Shown here in pieces: positions 7,601-17,903 of a DNA stretch of 64,000 nucleotides. The translations under genes were made by a program, and so were the position numbers. The DNA comes from Ferrimonas balearica (GTDB lineage Bacteria > Pseudomonadota > Gammaproteobacteria > Enterobacterales > Shewanellaceae). Positions within the stretch are counted from its first letter, which is position 1. Each line of letters begins with the position of its first letter. The stretch covers positions 1,054,001 through 1,118,000 of the forward strand of contig NZ_JAHVHV010000001.1 of the NCBI RefSeq assembly GCF_019802085.1, in the 5' to 3' direction. The notes under the pieces are model-generated. The model saw only the letters and a list, made by a program, of their open reading frames with translations. It searched no databases and was not told the DNA's origin.

Positions 7601-7875
7601 GCGGCCTCCTTCAGGCACCGGCAGCGCGGCCCGGTGCGACCGGTGCCCTTAAGCAGGTGTTTGATCAAAACCTGGCCCTCACCGCCGCAGCGCTGACAGC
7701 GCAGCAGCAGGGACTTGTCACCGGTATTGAACAGCGTCTGTGCGGTGGTGCCCAGATTGGGATGCCGGCCGATGGCCTCCGCCAGTTGGGTGAGCCGTCG
7801 AAACTGGCGCACCTTGGAAGCACTGGGCAGGTAGGGGATCCGAACGCCCTCTTTGGGACAGGTAAAAATCAACAT
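7597..7875 (-). CDS. Putative zinc-ribbon protein (92 aa), first gene of micro-operon
   Basis: A basic 92-residue protein starting MLIFTCPKEG. Near the C-terminus the pairs CQRC and CRC (about residues 67-70 and 86-88) could bind a metal in a zinc-ribbon-like fold. The start at 7875 follows GGAGG; an in-frame start 13 codons upstream lacks such a site. It overlaps the lipoprotein gene by four bases. Its basic character fits nucleic-acid binding, but that is inference; no family is recognised. Confidence 0.6.
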   Translation of the reverse strand: MLIFTCPKEGVRIPYLPSASKVRQFRRLTQLAEAIGRHPNLGTTAQTLFNTGDKSLLLRCQRCGGEGQVLIKHLLKGTGRTGPRCRCLKEAA

Positions 7876-8218
7876 TGGGGCCTCCGGGGGTCGTTGACGG
7901 CGTGCCGTCCGCACAATGAACGTGGCTTCCTAACGTCTGGCCCACCCAACCAAAGGGTGCCCCTAAGCCACCAATGGGCTCATTAAAGCACCTAAACGTA
8001 GTCTAAAAAAGCCATAAGGTAGGTCTTGGGTGGGCTTTGTGCGCTGGATCACGCTTTGCCCTGGCGCGCCGGACGTCGGCTCTGACCGAGACTTAGCCTG
8101 GCCAGGCGAAGCCGATTGGGGGCGGCGTGAACCCCGATGTCGGCGGCGACTGCGTCACAAATGTGCCGGTCAGATGGTGTAACCTTATTGTTTTACTGAT
8201 TCTTTTTGGACATTCCCT
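7876..8218. other. Intergenic region between micro-operon and UMF1 transporter
   Basis: This 343-base divergent region should contain the minus-strand promoter of the small-gene operon (an AT-richer stretch at about 7980-8015) and the plus-strand promoter of the transporter (AT-richer stretch at 8180-8215). No gene, hairpin terminator or clear operator was seen. Confidence 0.4.
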
Positions 8219-9547
8219 ATGCAGCAGGGCGCCTCGGAGCCGGTCACCAAACGCGAGATCTTTGGCTGGGCCATGTTTGATGTGGCCAACAGTGCCTACA
8301 CGACGGTGGTGATCACCATCGTCTACAGCGCGTTTTTCGTGAACCACCTGGTGCCTGAGGGCTCACAGTGGGGCAACAGCCACTGGGGCCTGGCCATGGT
8401 GATCTCCAACATCACCGCCATGGTGCTGGCGCCGCTGCTCGGCACCCTGTGTGACCTGACCGGACGCAAGAAGGGGTTTTTGCTGGGCAACATGCTGATC
8501 TGCTCTTTGGCCACGGCGTCGCTTTACTTTGTCGGGCCCGGGGCCATCGGCTGGGCGATTCTGCTTATCACCATCAGTAACACCGCCTGGATGCTCTCCG
8601 AGGTGTTCTGCGCCAGCTTCCTGACCGATCTCTCCACCCCCGAGAACATGGGTCTCATCTCCGGCATCGGCTGGGGGGTGGGTTACCTGGGGGGGCTGTT
8701 GAGCCTGGTGATCGTGCTCTTTGGCGTGGTGACCGTCAGCGCCGAGACAGACCTGGCGCGCTACATCGAACAGAACCAGACCGCCATGCTGGTGGTGGCC
8801 CTCTACTTTATTCTGGTGGCCCTGCCCACAGTGCTCTGGCTCAAGGACCGCGGCCAGCGCACCGAGCGGGTAGGGTGGGGCGAGGTGTGGCGCCACACCT
8901 GGCAGCGCCTCAGCCACTGCTGGCAGCTGACCAAAACCCTGCCGGCCCTGTTCCAGTTCTTTTTGGTGTTCACCCTCTACTCCGCCGGCATGGCCATTGT
9001 CATCAAGTTCTTCGGCATCTACGTCGACTCCGAACTGACCCTGACCGGCCCCGAGAAAACCGGGATCTTCCTCGCCCTGCAGGTCTCCGCCTTCCTGGGC
9101 GCCCTGGGCTTTGGCTTTTTGGAGACCCGCATCGGCCCCAAGGCCACCATCTTCCTGACCCTCATCTGGTGGGTGCTAGGGGTGCTCTCCATCTACTTCC
9201 TGTCGGAGCTGGCGGCGCTGTTTGGCGTCTCGGAAAACGGCCTCTTTATGGTGTGTGCCTTGCTGGCCGGCTCTGGCCTGGGCTCTACCCAGAGCGCCAG
9301 CCGCACCATCGTTGGCCTGCTGACCCCCAAGGCCTACAGCGCCATGATGTTCGGCTACTGGGGGCTGTTTGGCCGGGTGGCGACCATCCTTGGCAGCGTC
9401 TCCTTTGCCCTGGTGGCGGACTTGTTTAGCATTCAGCAGGCGCTGTTGGTGATCCTCGGCTTCTTTGCGGTCGGCGCGCTGCTGGTGCTGCTGGTGCCCA
9501 TCGCCAAGGGCTTGGAACAGGCCCGAAATTATCGGGTGACCGACTGA
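8219..9547 (+). CDS. MFS transporter, UMF1/Atg22-like family
   Basis: A 442-residue inner-membrane protein with about twelve hydrophobic segments. The N-terminal signature GWAMFDVANSAYTTVV and the loop LCDLTGRKKG are typical of the UMF1 (Atg22-like) branch of the major facilitator superfamily. A long polar loop after the sixth segment (DRGQRTERVGWGE) separates the halves. Substrate is unknown for most members; amino-acid efflux is known for the fungal relative. The ATG at 8219 lacks a strong ribosome site, but the reading frame and the family start agree. It appears monocistronic. Confidence 0.85.
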   Translation: MQQGASEPVTKREIFGWAMFDVANSAYTTVVITIVYSAFFVNHLVPEGSQWGNSHWGLAMVISNITAMVLAPLLGTLCDLTGRKKGFLLGNMLICSLATASLYFVGPGAIGWAILLITISNTAWMLSEVFCASFLTDLSTPENMGLISGIGWGVGYLGGLLSLVIVLFGVVTVSAETDLARYIEQNQTAMLVVALYFILVALPTVLWLKDRGQRTERVGWGEVWRHTWQRLSHCWQLTKTLPALFQFFLVFTLYSAGMAIVIKFFGIYVDSELTLTGPEKTGIFLALQVSAFLGALGFGFLETRIGPKATIFLTLIWWVLGVLSIYFLSELAALFGVSENGLFMVCALLAGSGLGSTQSASRTIVGLLTPKAYSAMMFGYWGLFGRVATILGSVSFALVADLFSIQQALLVILGFFAVGALLVLLVPIAKGLEQARNYRVTD

Positions 9548-9640
9548 CGCCCAACCGCGCCTTTCGTCCCCAACTGCCCAATCTTTGCTAGCTTTTGTTC
9601 ACGGGATCGACCGGATCGTAGCAACTTGGGAGCGGGCAAG

Positions 9641-10768
9641 ATGGTGATGCGAAACGCAGTTGGGGCCAGCCTGTTAGCCGTGATGGTGTCCGCCTGTGGC
9701 GGGGATGCCCCTCAGCAGGGGCCGCCACAGGCCGCCGAGGTGGGGGTGGTAACCCTGGCCGCCCAGCAGGTCACGGTGTCCGTGCAACTGGCTGGGCGCA
9801 CCAAGGCCTCCCTGGAAGCGGAGGTGCGGCCGCAGATCACCGGCATCGTGCAGCAGCAGCTGTTCACCGAAGGGGCACTGGTGCAGGAGGGCGAGCAGCT
9901 CTACCAGATCGATCCCGCGCCCTATGAGGCGGATCTCAGACGCGCCCAGGCGGATCTCTCCAAGGCCCGGGCCAACCTCAAAACCGCGAAAAACCGTGCC
10001 GACCGTTACGAAACCCTGGTGGAGGCCCGGGCGGTCTCCCGTCAGGACTACGATGACGCCCTGGCCAACTTCCAGCAGGCGGAGGCCGAAGTGGCCACCG
10101 CGCAATCGGCGGTCACCACCGCCCAGATCAATCTCGATTACACCCGGGTCTACGCGCCCATCACCGGCCTGGCGGGGCGCTCCACCGTCACCGTCGGCGC
10201 CCTGGTGACCGGCAACCAGGGCGAGGCTTTGGTGACGGTGCAGCAGTTCGACCCCATGTTCGTCGACGTCACCGAGTCGAGCCGGGCGCTGAATCAACTG
10301 CGCCGCGACTGGGCCTCCGGCGAACTGGTGCGCCAGGATGCCGCCAAGGTGAAACTCTACTTCGACGACGGCTCCCGTTATGGCTACGAGGGGCAGTTCA
10401 AGTTTGCCGACATCAACGTGGATACCGGCACCGGAACCTTCACCATCCGCACCACCTTCCCCAACCCCGATAACCTGCTGTTGCCGGGCATGTTCGTCCG
10501 TGCCGAGCTGGTCAAGGGGGTGGTGCCCCAGGGCCTGCTGGTGCCGGCCCGCGGGGTGACCCGCAACGCCAAGGGTGAAGCCACGGTGATGCTGGTCAAA
10601 GACGACAAGGTGGAGCAGCGGGTGGTGGAAGCCGACGAGATGGTGGGCCAGGACTGGCTGATCAGCGACGGTCTGGCCCCCGGTGACAAGGTGATTTTGG
10701 AGGGACTCCAGTTCGTTCGCCCCGGGGTGCCCGTGGGCACCGTACGGGAACTGGACAACCAAGGGTAG
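9641..10768 (+). CDS. RND efflux adaptor lipoprotein, AcrA/MexA type
   Basis: A 375-residue periplasmic adaptor with lipobox VSAC (Cys19). It contains the AcrA-type motifs VRPQITGIVQQQLFTEGALV, then an alpha-hairpin rich in Ala/Gln, YTRVYAPITGLAGRS, and the membrane-proximal domain PGDKVILEGLQFVRPG. An upstream TTG could add five residues, but the ATG at 9641 lies 8 bases after GGGAG and gives a normal signal peptide. It is the first gene of a three-gene pump operon; the permease begins 9 bases after its stop. This pump has all three parts, unlike the one at the left edge. Confidence 0.95.
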   Translation: MVMRNAVGASLLAVMVSACGGDAPQQGPPQAAEVGVVTLAAQQVTVSVQLAGRTKASLEAEVRPQITGIVQQQLFTEGALVQEGEQLYQIDPAPYEADLRRAQADLSKARANLKTAKNRADRYETLVEARAVSRQDYDDALANFQQAEAEVATAQSAVTTAQINLDYTRVYAPITGLAGRSTVTVGALVTGNQGEALVTVQQFDPMFVDVTESSRALNQLRRDWASGELVRQDAAKVKLYFDDGSRYGYEGQFKFADINVDTGTGTFTIRTTFPNPDNLLLPGMFVRAELVKGVVPQGLLVPARGVTRNAKGEATVMLVKDDKVEQRVVEADEMVGQDWLISDGLAPGDKVILEGLQFVRPGVPVGTVRELDNQG

Positions 10769-10777
10769 GGGGACACC

Positions 10778-13700
10778 ATGGCCAACTTCTTCATCGACCG
10801 GCCGGTGTTCGCCTGGGTGTTGGCGATCCTGGCCATGCTGGCTGGGGTGCTCTCCCTGGTGCAGCTGCCCATCGCTCAGTATCCCAACATCGCCCCGCCG
10901 GCGATCCAGGTCTCCGCCTTCTACCCCGGCGCCTCCGCCAAGACCGCCGAGGAGACGGTCACCCAGGTGATTGAGCAGGAGCTCACCGGCCTGGACGGCC
11001 TGCGCTACCTCTCCGCCGAGTCCGACTCCTTCGGTAACAGCATCATCACCCTGACCTTCGAAGCGGGCACGGATCCGGACATCGCCCAGGTGCAGGTGCA
11101 GAACAAGGTCTCCGGGGCCACCGCCAAGCTGCCGGAAGTGGTCCAGCGTCAGGGGGTGGTGGTGGAAAAATCCAGCGACACCTTCCTGATGGTGATCGCC
11201 TTTTACTCCGCTGACGGCACCATGACCGACACCGACCTGTCGGATTTTGTCGCCAGTAACCTGCAGGATCCCATCAGCCGGGTCGCCGGGGTGGGCTCGG
11301 TGCAGCTGTTTGGCGCCGAGTACGCCATGCGGATCTGGCTGGATCCCAACCGGCTGGAAAGCTACGGCCTGAACCCCAGTGACGTTACCGCCGCCATCGC
11401 CGAGCAGAACACCCAGGTCTCCGCCGGCCAGCTGGGGGCCAGCCCCATGGTGGATGGCCAGCAGCTCAACGCCACCATCACCGCCCGCTCGCTGCTGCGC
11501 ACCCCCGAAGAGTTCGAGCAAATTCTGCTCAAGGTGAACCCGGACGGCTCACAGGTGCGCATTCGGGACGTGGCCCGGGTGGAGCTGGGGGCGGCGGATT
11601 ACAGCACCGTGGCTCGCTACAATGCCCAGCCGGCCAGCGGCATGGGGATCTCCCTGGCCACCGGGGCCAACGCCCTGGACACCATGAACGCCGTCAACGA
11701 TCGCATCGACGAGCTGCGCTCGCTCTTTCCCCCCGGGGTGGAGATGCGGGTGCCCTATGACACCACCCCCTTCGTGCGCCTCTCCATCGAGAACGTGATC
11801 CACACCTTAATCGAAGCCGTGGTGCTGGTGTTCCTGGTGATGTTCCTCTTCCTGCAAAGCTTCCGCGCCACCCTGATCCCCACCATCGCCATCCCCGTGG
11901 TGGTTCTGGGGACCATGGCGGTGCTGCTGGCCCTGGGCTACAGCATCAACACCCTGACCATGTTTGCCATGGTGCTCGCCATCGGATTGCTGGTGGACGA
12001 CGCCATCGTGGTGGTGGAGGGCGTAGAGAGGGTGATGGAGGAGGAGGGCCTGCCCCCCCTCGAAGCCACCCGAAAATCGATGAAGCAGCTCTCCGGTGCC
12101 CTGGTGGGGATCGGCATGGTGCTCTCAGCGGTGTTCGTGCCCATGGCGTTTTTCGGCGGCACCACCGGCATCATCTACCGCCAGTTCTCCATCACCATCG
12201 TCACCGCGGTGGCGCTGTCGGTGCTGGTGGCCCTCATTCTGACGCCCACCCTCTGTGTGGCCCTGATGAAGCCCGGCCACGGCGGTGGCAGCGACAAAGG
12301 CTTCTTCGGCTGGTTCAACCGCACCTTCGACAAGGCCACCAACGGCTACGTCGGCCACGTGGGCACCCTGATTCGCCGCATGGGCCGCTTTATGCTGATC
12401 TTCATCGCCCTGGGGGCGGTGGCCGGCTACATGATGACCCGTCTGCCCACCAGCTTCCTGCCGGACGAGGATCAGGGGGTGATGATCGGCATGGTGATGC
12501 TGCCCACCGGCTCCACCCAGTCACAGACGGTGGAGGTGCTGAAAAAGGCCGAAAGCTACTTCCTGGAGAATGAAACTGACTCCGTAGCCTCGGTGTTCGC
12601 GGTGGCGGGCTTCAGCTTCGCCGGCCGGGGCTCCAACGCCGGCATCATGTTTATGAACATGCTGCCCTTTGAGGAGCGGGGCACGGAGGAGACCTCGGTG
12701 TGGGCGGCGATGCAGCGGGCCCAGAGGGCGTTTTTCCAGATCAAGGAGGCGATGGTGTTCGTCTTCGCGCCCCCGGCGATCATCGAGCTGGGGACCGCCA
12801 CCGGTTTTGATATGTTCCTGCAGGACCGAACCGGGGCGGGGCACGACGCCTTGATGCAGGGGCGCAACCAGCTGCTGGGGATGGCAATGCAGAACCCAAC
12901 ACTGACCAACGTGCGGCCCAACGGCCTGGATGACACGCCCCAGTTCGTGATTGAGATTGACCAGCTCAAGGCGGAGGCGTTGGGGGTCAACATCAACACC
13001 ATCAACGACACCCTCTCCACCGCCTTCGGCAGTACCTACGTCAACGACTTTATCGACCGGGGCCGGGTCAAGCAGGTGTACGTGCAGTCCGACGCCAGCT
13101 ACCGCATGGTGCCCGCCGACATCGATTTCTGGTACGTGCGCAATAACCAGGGGGAGATGGTGCCGCTCAAGGCGATCACCACCACCCGGTGGGAGTACGG
13201 CTCGCCGCGTCTGGAGCGCTACAACGGGGTCTCCGCCATGCAGATCCAGGGCGAACCCCGTCCGGGGATCAGCACCGGGGTAGCGATGACCACCATGGAG
13301 CAGCTGGTGTCGCAGTTGCCCAATGACCTCAGCGTGGCCTGGACCGGCCTCTCCTACGAGGAGCGCGAGGCCGGCGGCCAGGCCGGGGCCCTCTATGTGC
13401 TCTCGATCCTCATCGTTTTCCTCTGTCTGGCGGCGCTGTACGAGAGCTGGAGCGTGCCCTTTGCGGTGATCCTGGTGGTGCCCCTTGGGGTGCTTGGGGC
13501 GGTGATCGCCACCGGACTTCGGGGCCTGGACAACGACGTCTACTTCCAGGTGGGGCTGCTCACCACCGTTGGCCTGTCCGCCAAGAACGCCATCATGATC
13601 GTCGAGTTCGCCAAGCAGTATTACGAGGAGGGCGCCGACATGGTGGACGCGGCCCTGCACGCTGCCCGGGTGCGTCTGCGTCCCATCCTGATGACCTCCC

Positions 13701-13906
13701 TGGCGTTCGGCTTCGGCGTGCTGCCCCTGGCAATTTCCAGCGGCGCCGGCTCCGGCGCCCAGAACGCCGTAGGCACCGGGGTGATTGGCGGGGTGATCAC
13801 CGCCACCTTCCTCGGGGTGTTCTTCGTACCCATGTTCTTTGTCTTTGTCAGTCGACTGGCCCACCGTAAGGCGCCGGAACCGGCGGCGGTGAAGGAGGGC
13901 GCATGA
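10778..13906 (+). CDS. RND efflux permease, AcrB/HAE1 type
   Basis: A full-length 1042-residue hydrophobe/amphiphile efflux permease starting [17 protein letters not shown]. The TM4 proton-relay motif is the classic [12 protein letters not shown]. It has both large periplasmic porter/docking loops, the internal duplication of AcrB, and C-terminal [15 protein letters not shown] in TM10. The ATG follows GGGGGA and lies 9 bases after the adaptor gene; the stop overlaps the channel gene by four bases. Expected substrates are lipophilic drugs, dyes or bile-salt-like compounds, which the sequence alone cannot specify. Confidence 0.97.
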   Translation: MANFFIDRPVFAWVLAILAMLAGVLSLVQLPIAQYPNIAPPAIQVSAFYPGASAKTAEETVTQVIEQELTGLDGLRYLSAESDSFGNSIITLTFEAGTDPDIAQVQVQNKVSGATAKLPEVVQRQGVVVEKSSDTFLMVIAFYSADGTMTDTDLSDFVASNLQDPISRVAGVGSVQLFGAEYAMRIWLDPNRLESYGLNPSDVTAAIAEQNTQVSAGQLGASPMVDGQQLNATITARSLLRTPEEFEQILLKVNPDGSQVRIRDVARVELGAADYSTVARYNAQPASGMGISLATGANALDTMNAVNDRIDELRSLFPPGVEMRVPYDTTPFVRLSIENVIHTLIEAVVLVFLVMFLFLQSFRATLIPTIAIPVVVLGTMAVLLALGYSINTLTMFAMVLAIGLLVDDAIVVVEGVERVMEEEGLPPLEATRKSMKQLSGALVGIGMVLSAVFVPMAFFGGTTGIIYRQFSITIVTAVALSVLVALILTPTLCVALMKPGHGGGSDKGFFGWFNRTFDKATNGYVGHVGTLIRRMGRFMLIFIALGAVAGYMMTRLPTSFLPDEDQGVMIGMVMLPTGSTQSQTVEVLKKAESYFLENETDSVASVFAVAGFSFAGRGSNAGIMFMNMLPFEERGTEETSVWAAMQRAQRAFFQIKEAMVFVFAPPAIIELGTATGFDMFLQDRTGAGHDALMQGRNQLLGMAMQNPTLTNVRPNGLDDTPQFVIEIDQLKAEALGVNINTINDTLSTAFGSTYVNDFIDRGRVKQVYVQSDASYRMVPADIDFWYVRNNQGEMVPLKAITTTRWEYGSPRLERYNGVSAMQIQGEPRPGISTGVAMTTMEQLVSQLPNDLSVAWTGLSYEEREAGGQAGALYVLSILIVFLCLAALYESWSVPFAVILVVPLGVLGAVIATGLRGLDNDVYFQVGLLTTVGLSAKNAIMIVEFAKQYYEEGADMVDAALHAARVRLRPILMTSLAFGFGVLPLAISSGAGSGAQNAVGTGVIGGVITATFLGVFFVPMFFVFVSRLAHRKAPEPAAVKEGA

Positions 13907-15315
13907 ATCGATCCCTAGTCGCCCTGATGCTGTCGGCGCTGCTGGCCACCGGCTGCAGCATGGCCCCGGAGTACGAAACCCCGCCCTCGCCGGTGGACGA
14001 GTTCTGGCCTGAAAGCGCCGGCGATGCCGACGAGGGCAACAGCGCCATCGAGGATTGGCGGATGTTCGTGCTGGATCCCCGCCTGCAGGTGATGATCGAG
14101 CGGGCGCTGGAGCACAACCGCGACATGCGCATTGCGATACAGACCCTGCGCCGGGCCGAGGCCCTATACGGGGTGCAGCGCTCGGAGAAATTCCCCAACA
14201 TCGACATCGGTGCCAGCGGCGTGAACCAGCGCCTGGGTGAGGCAGTAACCGGAGCGGACAGCACCATCAATCGCCAGTACAACATCGACATCGGCCTGTT
14301 TGGCTACGAAATCGACTTCTGGGGCCGCCTGGCCAGCCTGGAAGAGACGGCCCTGCAGGCCTACCTGGCCACCGACGAGGCCCGGCGCAACACCCACATC
14401 GCCATCGTCAGCCAGGTAATCACCGCCTACCTGACCCTGGCGGCGGACCGGGCCCTGCTGAATCTGGCCAGGGAGACCCTGGAAACCCAGAAAGCTTCTT
14501 TGGCCCTGACCCAGCAAAGCTTCGACAACGGCGTGGCCACCGGGCTGGACGTGGCCCAGGCCCAGGTCACCGTGGCCATCGCCCAGGTGGACATGGCGAA
14601 CTTTAACAACCGGGTGGCGGCGGACATCAACGCCCTGGCGGTGCTGGTGGGCACCGGCTACGACCCCATACTGTTGCCGGACGGCAGCCGGGAGATCGCC
14701 CTGGGGCCGGTGGAAGTGGGGATGCCTTCGGCCATGCTGGTGCAGCGCCCGGACATCCGCTCCGCCGAGCACAGCCTGCGCGGCGCCAACGCCAACATCG
14801 GCGCGGCCCGGGCGGCGTTCTTCCCCAACATCTCGCTGACCGCCACCGCAGGACTTTTGAGCGCCGAGCTGGACGACCTGTTCAGTGGCGATGCCCGCAG
14901 CTGGAACTTCACCCCCTCCATCACCGCGCCCATCTTCCACTGGGGTGAGCTGCGCGGGAACCTGGAAGTGGCCAAGGCGGATCGGGAGATCGCCCTGAAC
15001 CAGTACGAGCAAACCATCCAACTGGCGTTCCAGGAGGTGGCGGACGCGCTGGCGGCCCGGGAGAACCTGGAGGACCAGTACCAGGCTCAGCAGCAACTGG
15101 TAATGGCCTACAAGGACAGCTATGAGCTGTCGGATCTGCGCTTCCGTCAAGGGGTGGACGACTTTTTCTCGGTACTGGACTCCCAGCGCAACTACTACCA
15201 GGCGGAGCAGGATCTCATCAGCCTGCGTTTGTCCCAGCAGGCCAACCTGGTGGCGCTGTTCCGCGCCATGGGCGGCGGCTGGGTGGGCAGTGAGCCGCCC
15301 CCGGAGGCGCAGTAG
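13903..15315 (+). CDS. Outer-membrane efflux channel lipoprotein, TolC/NodT family
   Basis: A 470-residue channel subunit with lipobox ATGC (Cys18), so it is a lipid-anchored outer-membrane factor of the OprM/NodT type. It shows the two-fold repeat of outer-membrane efflux proteins, with [33 protein letters not shown] split over the second repeat, and [28 protein letters not shown] at the C-terminus. Its start overlaps the permease stop (ATGA). Completes the tripartite pump. Confidence 0.95.
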   Translation: MNRSLVALMLSALLATGCSMAPEYETPPSPVDEFWPESAGDADEGNSAIEDWRMFVLDPRLQVMIERALEHNRDMRIAIQTLRRAEALYGVQRSEKFPNIDIGASGVNQRLGEAVTGADSTINRQYNIDIGLFGYEIDFWGRLASLEETALQAYLATDEARRNTHIAIVSQVITAYLTLAADRALLNLARETLETQKASLALTQQSFDNGVATGLDVAQAQVTVAIAQVDMANFNNRVAADINALAVLVGTGYDPILLPDGSREIALGPVEVGMPSAMLVQRPDIRSAEHSLRGANANIGAARAAFFPNISLTATAGLLSAELDDLFSGDARSWNFTPSITAPIFHWGELRGNLEVAKADREIALNQYEQTIQLAFQEVADALAARENLEDQYQAQQQLVMAYKDSYELSDLRFRQGVDDFFSVLDSQRNYYQAEQDLISLRLSQQANLVALFRAMGGGWVGSEPPPEAQ

Positions 15316-15359
15316 GCTCATCTACACTTAACAGATTGAGGGTGGTAAGGAGTAAAGCG

Positions 15360-15569
15360 ATGTTATTAAGAGAGACTGAGTCCGGCGATCTGGTGGAGGT
15401 GGCGGACACCTCGGCGCTGATCAACCCCTTCGTGGACAGCGTCATGGTGCAGTACCAGTGCGGGGAGGATCTGGCCGACCCGGAGCTGTGCACCAAGGAT
15501 CACCTGAGCTTCCCCTCCGGCGAAGCCCTGCCCATCTGCTGGAAAGACGGCTTCTACCGGCAAAAGTGA
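15360..15569 (+). CDS. Small conserved protein of unknown function (69 aa)
   Basis: A 69-residue soluble protein (MLLRETESGDLVEVADTSA...). A recognisable segment is FPSGEALPICWKDGFYR near the C-terminus. Similar short proteins occur in vibrios and shewanellae and are sometimes labelled acetyltransferases, but it is far too short to hold a GNAT domain. The start follows AAGGAG at good distance, 44 bases after the channel gene, so it may be the fourth gene of the pump operon. A strong terminator follows. Confidence 0.7.
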   Translation: MLLRETESGDLVEVADTSALINPFVDSVMVQYQCGEDLADPELCTKDHLSFPSGEALPICWKDGFYRQK

Positions 15570-15588
15570 CGCCGGCATCGGACGTCAA

Positions 15589-15613
15589 AACGGGGCCTGA
15601 TGGCCCCGTTTGT
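15589..15613. terminator. Bidirectional hairpin terminator
   Basis: AACGGGGCC-TGAT-GGCCCCGTT forms a 9-bp stem between the convergent genes ending at 15569 and 15631, with short T-runs on both strands. Confidence 0.8.
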
Positions 15614-15630
15614 CGTGGAGGGTTGGCGGT

Positions 15631-16050
15631 TCACACCTCGGCCATCTCCAGCCATACATCGTGCAGGTTGCACATGCTCAGGGCGTAGAGGGGACCGCTG
15701 TAGCCGGCCAGCTCGAACTCGGAGATGGGGGCGGCGTCCTTCATCGGGTCAAACACCCGCTCGTTGATGAACTGGAAGTTGGCGTCCAGCAGGGTGTGCT
15801 TGACGATGTAGTGCTCGTACCCTTTCATCTCGTGCCCGGTGATCACCTTGACCTTCCCGGCGCCCTTATCCACTTCGATCACCGGCAGGTGGCCGGCCAC
15901 CTTCTTGCTCCAGCGCCCTGGGGCGTCCTTGGTGTAGTACACGCCGCCGGCCATGGGGGTGCCTTGAACCCCGGCCAGCACCTGTCTGGGGGCCACCAGG
16001 GTGGCTGCGGCGCCCACCAGTCCCAATCGAATCAATTCACGTCGTTGCAT
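15631..16050 (-). CDS. Tat-exported superoxide reductase/desulfoferrodoxin-like protein
   Basis: A 139-residue protein starting MQRRELIRLGLVGAAATLVA, which looks like a twin-arginine signal, followed by a domain resembling the superoxide reductase (neelaredoxin) fold. Candidate iron ligands are His54 (GHLPVIEV), His73 and His80 (HEMKGYEHYI), Cys127 and His130 (CNLHDVW), in the order of the His4-Cys iron site. The spacing of the second and third His is one residue longer than in classical enzymes, and the Glu before the first His is missing. The start at 16050 has a GGGAGAG ribosome site; longer upstream frames lack one. Convergent with the pump operon. Predicted role: reduction of superoxide in the periplasm or a related iron redox function. 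Confidence 0.7.
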   Translation of the reverse strand: MQRRELIRLGLVGAAATLVAPRQVLAGVQGTPMAGGVYYTKDAPGRWSKKVAGHLPVIEVDKGAGKVKVITGHEMKGYEHYIVKHTLLDANFQFINERVFDPMKDAAPISEFELAGYSGPLYALSMCNLHDVWLEMAEV

Positions 16051-16293
16051 AATCACTCTCCCATGGCTCACAAGTTTGGGCATCACAGCCCTCAGATTGG
16101 CTTCCATAGTGGTGGCACAGGGTGGCCCAATTGTCCATTTTCTGAGCGCTTCAAAGGGGATAGGGCCACCGGTGTGACGAGGATCAAACTCTGGCGCCCA
16201 TGGCCCCGGCGGGGGTATCATAGGGGGATAACGAAAAGCGCCTGAAAACACAGGCATAGTAAACAAAGGGCCGGATGCCCTGTGGAGTAGAAA

Positions 16294-17808
16294 ATGGCCG
16301 TGATCCAGAAAGAGCACTTCATCAGCTCAGTGGCTGATGCCTTGCAGTACATCTCTTACTATCACCCCAAAGATTTCATCGACGCGATGACCGAGGCCCA
16401 CGCCAAGGAGATCAACCCGGCGGCCAAGGACGCCATCGCCCAGATCCTGATCAACAGCCGCATGAGCGCCCAGGGCCACCGCCCGCTGTGCCAGGACACC
16501 GGCATCGTCACCTGCTTCGTCAAAATCGGCATGCAGGTGCAGTGGGACAGCGATCTCACCGTTCAGCAGATGGTGGATGAAGGGGTGCGTCGCGCCTACT
16601 CCAACCCGGACAACCCGCTGCGCGCCTCCATCGTGGCCGACCCGGCCGGCGCGCGGAAAAACACCAAGGACAACGCCCCGGCCGTGGTGCACATCGACAT
16701 GGTGCCCGGTGACACCATCGAGGTGATGATCGCCGCTAAAGGCGGTGGCTCCGAGAACAAATCCAAGATGGTGATGCTGAACCCCTCCGACGACATCGCC
16801 GAGTGGGTAGAGAAGACCCTGCCCACCATGGGCGCCGGCTGGTGTCCCCCGGGCATGCTGGGGATCGGCATCGGCGGTACCGCCGAGAAGGCGGCGGTGA
16901 TGGCCAAAGAGGCCCTGATGGAGTCCATCGACATCCACGAACTGCAAGAGCGCGGCGCCGAAACCGCCGAGGAGAAGCTGCGCCTGGAGATCTTCGAGCG
17001 CGCCAACAAGCTGGGGATCGGCGCCCAGGGCCTGGGCGGCCTGACCACGGTGCTGGACGTGAAGATCAAATCCGCGCCCACCCACGCTGCCTCCAAGCCG
17101 GTGGTGATGATCCCCAACTGCGCCGCCACCCGCCACGTCCACTTCCACCTAGACGGCACCGGCGCGGCCCAGTTGCCGGTACCCAAGATGGAGGACTGGC
17201 CGGAGGTGGCCCAGGAGGCCGGCGACAACGTCAAGCGGGTGTTCCTGGACAACATCACCCCCGAGGAGCAGCGCAGCTGGAAAGCCGGCGACGTGCTGCT
17301 GCTCAACGGCAAGATCCTCACCGGCCGTGACGCCGCCCACAAGCGCATCAAGGACCTGCTGGACTCCGGCGAAGGCCTGCCCGAGGGCGTGGACTTTAAA
17401 GGCCGCTTTATCTACTACGTGGGCCCGGTGGACGCCGTGGGCGACGAAGTGGTGGGTCCGGCTGGCCCCACCACCGCCACCCGGATGGACAAGTTCACCG
17501 AGCAGATGCTCTCCGAAACCGGCCTGATGGGGATGATCGGCAAGGCCGAGCGCGGTCCGGCCACGGTGCAGAGCATCGCCAACCACCAGTCCGTCTACCT
17601 GATGGCCGTCGGCGGCGCCGCCTACCTGGTGGCCAAGGCGATCAAGCAATCCCGCGTGGTGGCCTTCGAGGAGCTGGGCATGGAAGCCATCTACGAGTTT
17701 GAGGTGGAAGACATGCCGGTGACCGTGGCGGTGGACTCCACCGGCAACAACGTCCACGAGTCTGGCCCCGCCTACTGGCGCGGCCAGATCGCCGAACTGG
17801 CGGAGTAA
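16294..17808 (+). CDS. Class I (Fe-S) fumarate hydratase
   Basis: A 504-residue iron-sulfur fumarase that interconverts fumarate and malate in the cytoplasm. Signatures include GHRPLCQDTGI, APTHAASKPVVMIPNCAATRH in two pieces, and VVGPAGPTTATRMDKF near the C-terminus. It has both the N-terminal alpha and C-terminal beta parts of the tartrate dehydratase/fumarase family on one chain. It is somewhat shorter than E. coli FumA (548), as in marine relatives. The ATG follows GGAG at 6-base spacing. Monocistronic, with its own terminator. It feeds fumarate to the flavocytochrome at 55.8 kb during anaerobic growth (inference). Confidence 0.95.
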   Translation: MAVIQKEHFISSVADALQYISYYHPKDFIDAMTEAHAKEINPAAKDAIAQILINSRMSAQGHRPLCQDTGIVTCFVKIGMQVQWDSDLTVQQMVDEGVRRAYSNPDNPLRASIVADPAGARKNTKDNAPAVVHIDMVPGDTIEVMIAAKGGGSENKSKMVMLNPSDDIAEWVEKTLPTMGAGWCPPGMLGIGIGGTAEKAAVMAKEALMESIDIHELQERGAETAEEKLRLEIFERANKLGIGAQGLGGLTTVLDVKIKSAPTHAASKPVVMIPNCAATRHVHFHLDGTGAAQLPVPKMEDWPEVAQEAGDNVKRVFLDNITPEEQRSWKAGDVLLLNGKILTGRDAAHKRIKDLLDSGEGLPEGVDFKGRFIYYVGPVDAVGDEVVGPAGPTTATRMDKFTEQMLSETGLMGMIGKAERGPATVQSIANHQSVYLMAVGGAAYLVAKAIKQSRVVAFEELGMEAIYEFEVEDMPVTVAVDSTGNNVHESGPAYWRGQIAELAE

Positions 17809-17823
17809 GCCGACCGGACCTGC

Positions 17824-17852
17824 AAAAAGCCCCGCACCCGCGGGGCTTTTTT
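17824..17852 (+). terminator. Terminator after fumarase
   Basis: GCCCCGC-ACCC-GCGGGGC followed by six T, 15 bases downstream of the fumarase stop codon. Confidence 0.85.
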
Positions 17853-17903
17853 GTGCGTAAATCCGGTCTGAACAATACTTGGGCAAAACCGAGGGGCGCG
17901 CGG

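Noticed and set aside
7055-7875. Phage lysis cassette (holin/spanin-like) interpretation of the four small genes.
   Set aside because: The lipoprotein and membrane protein sizes are suggestive, but there is no endolysin, no nested spanin pair and no other phage gene nearby.
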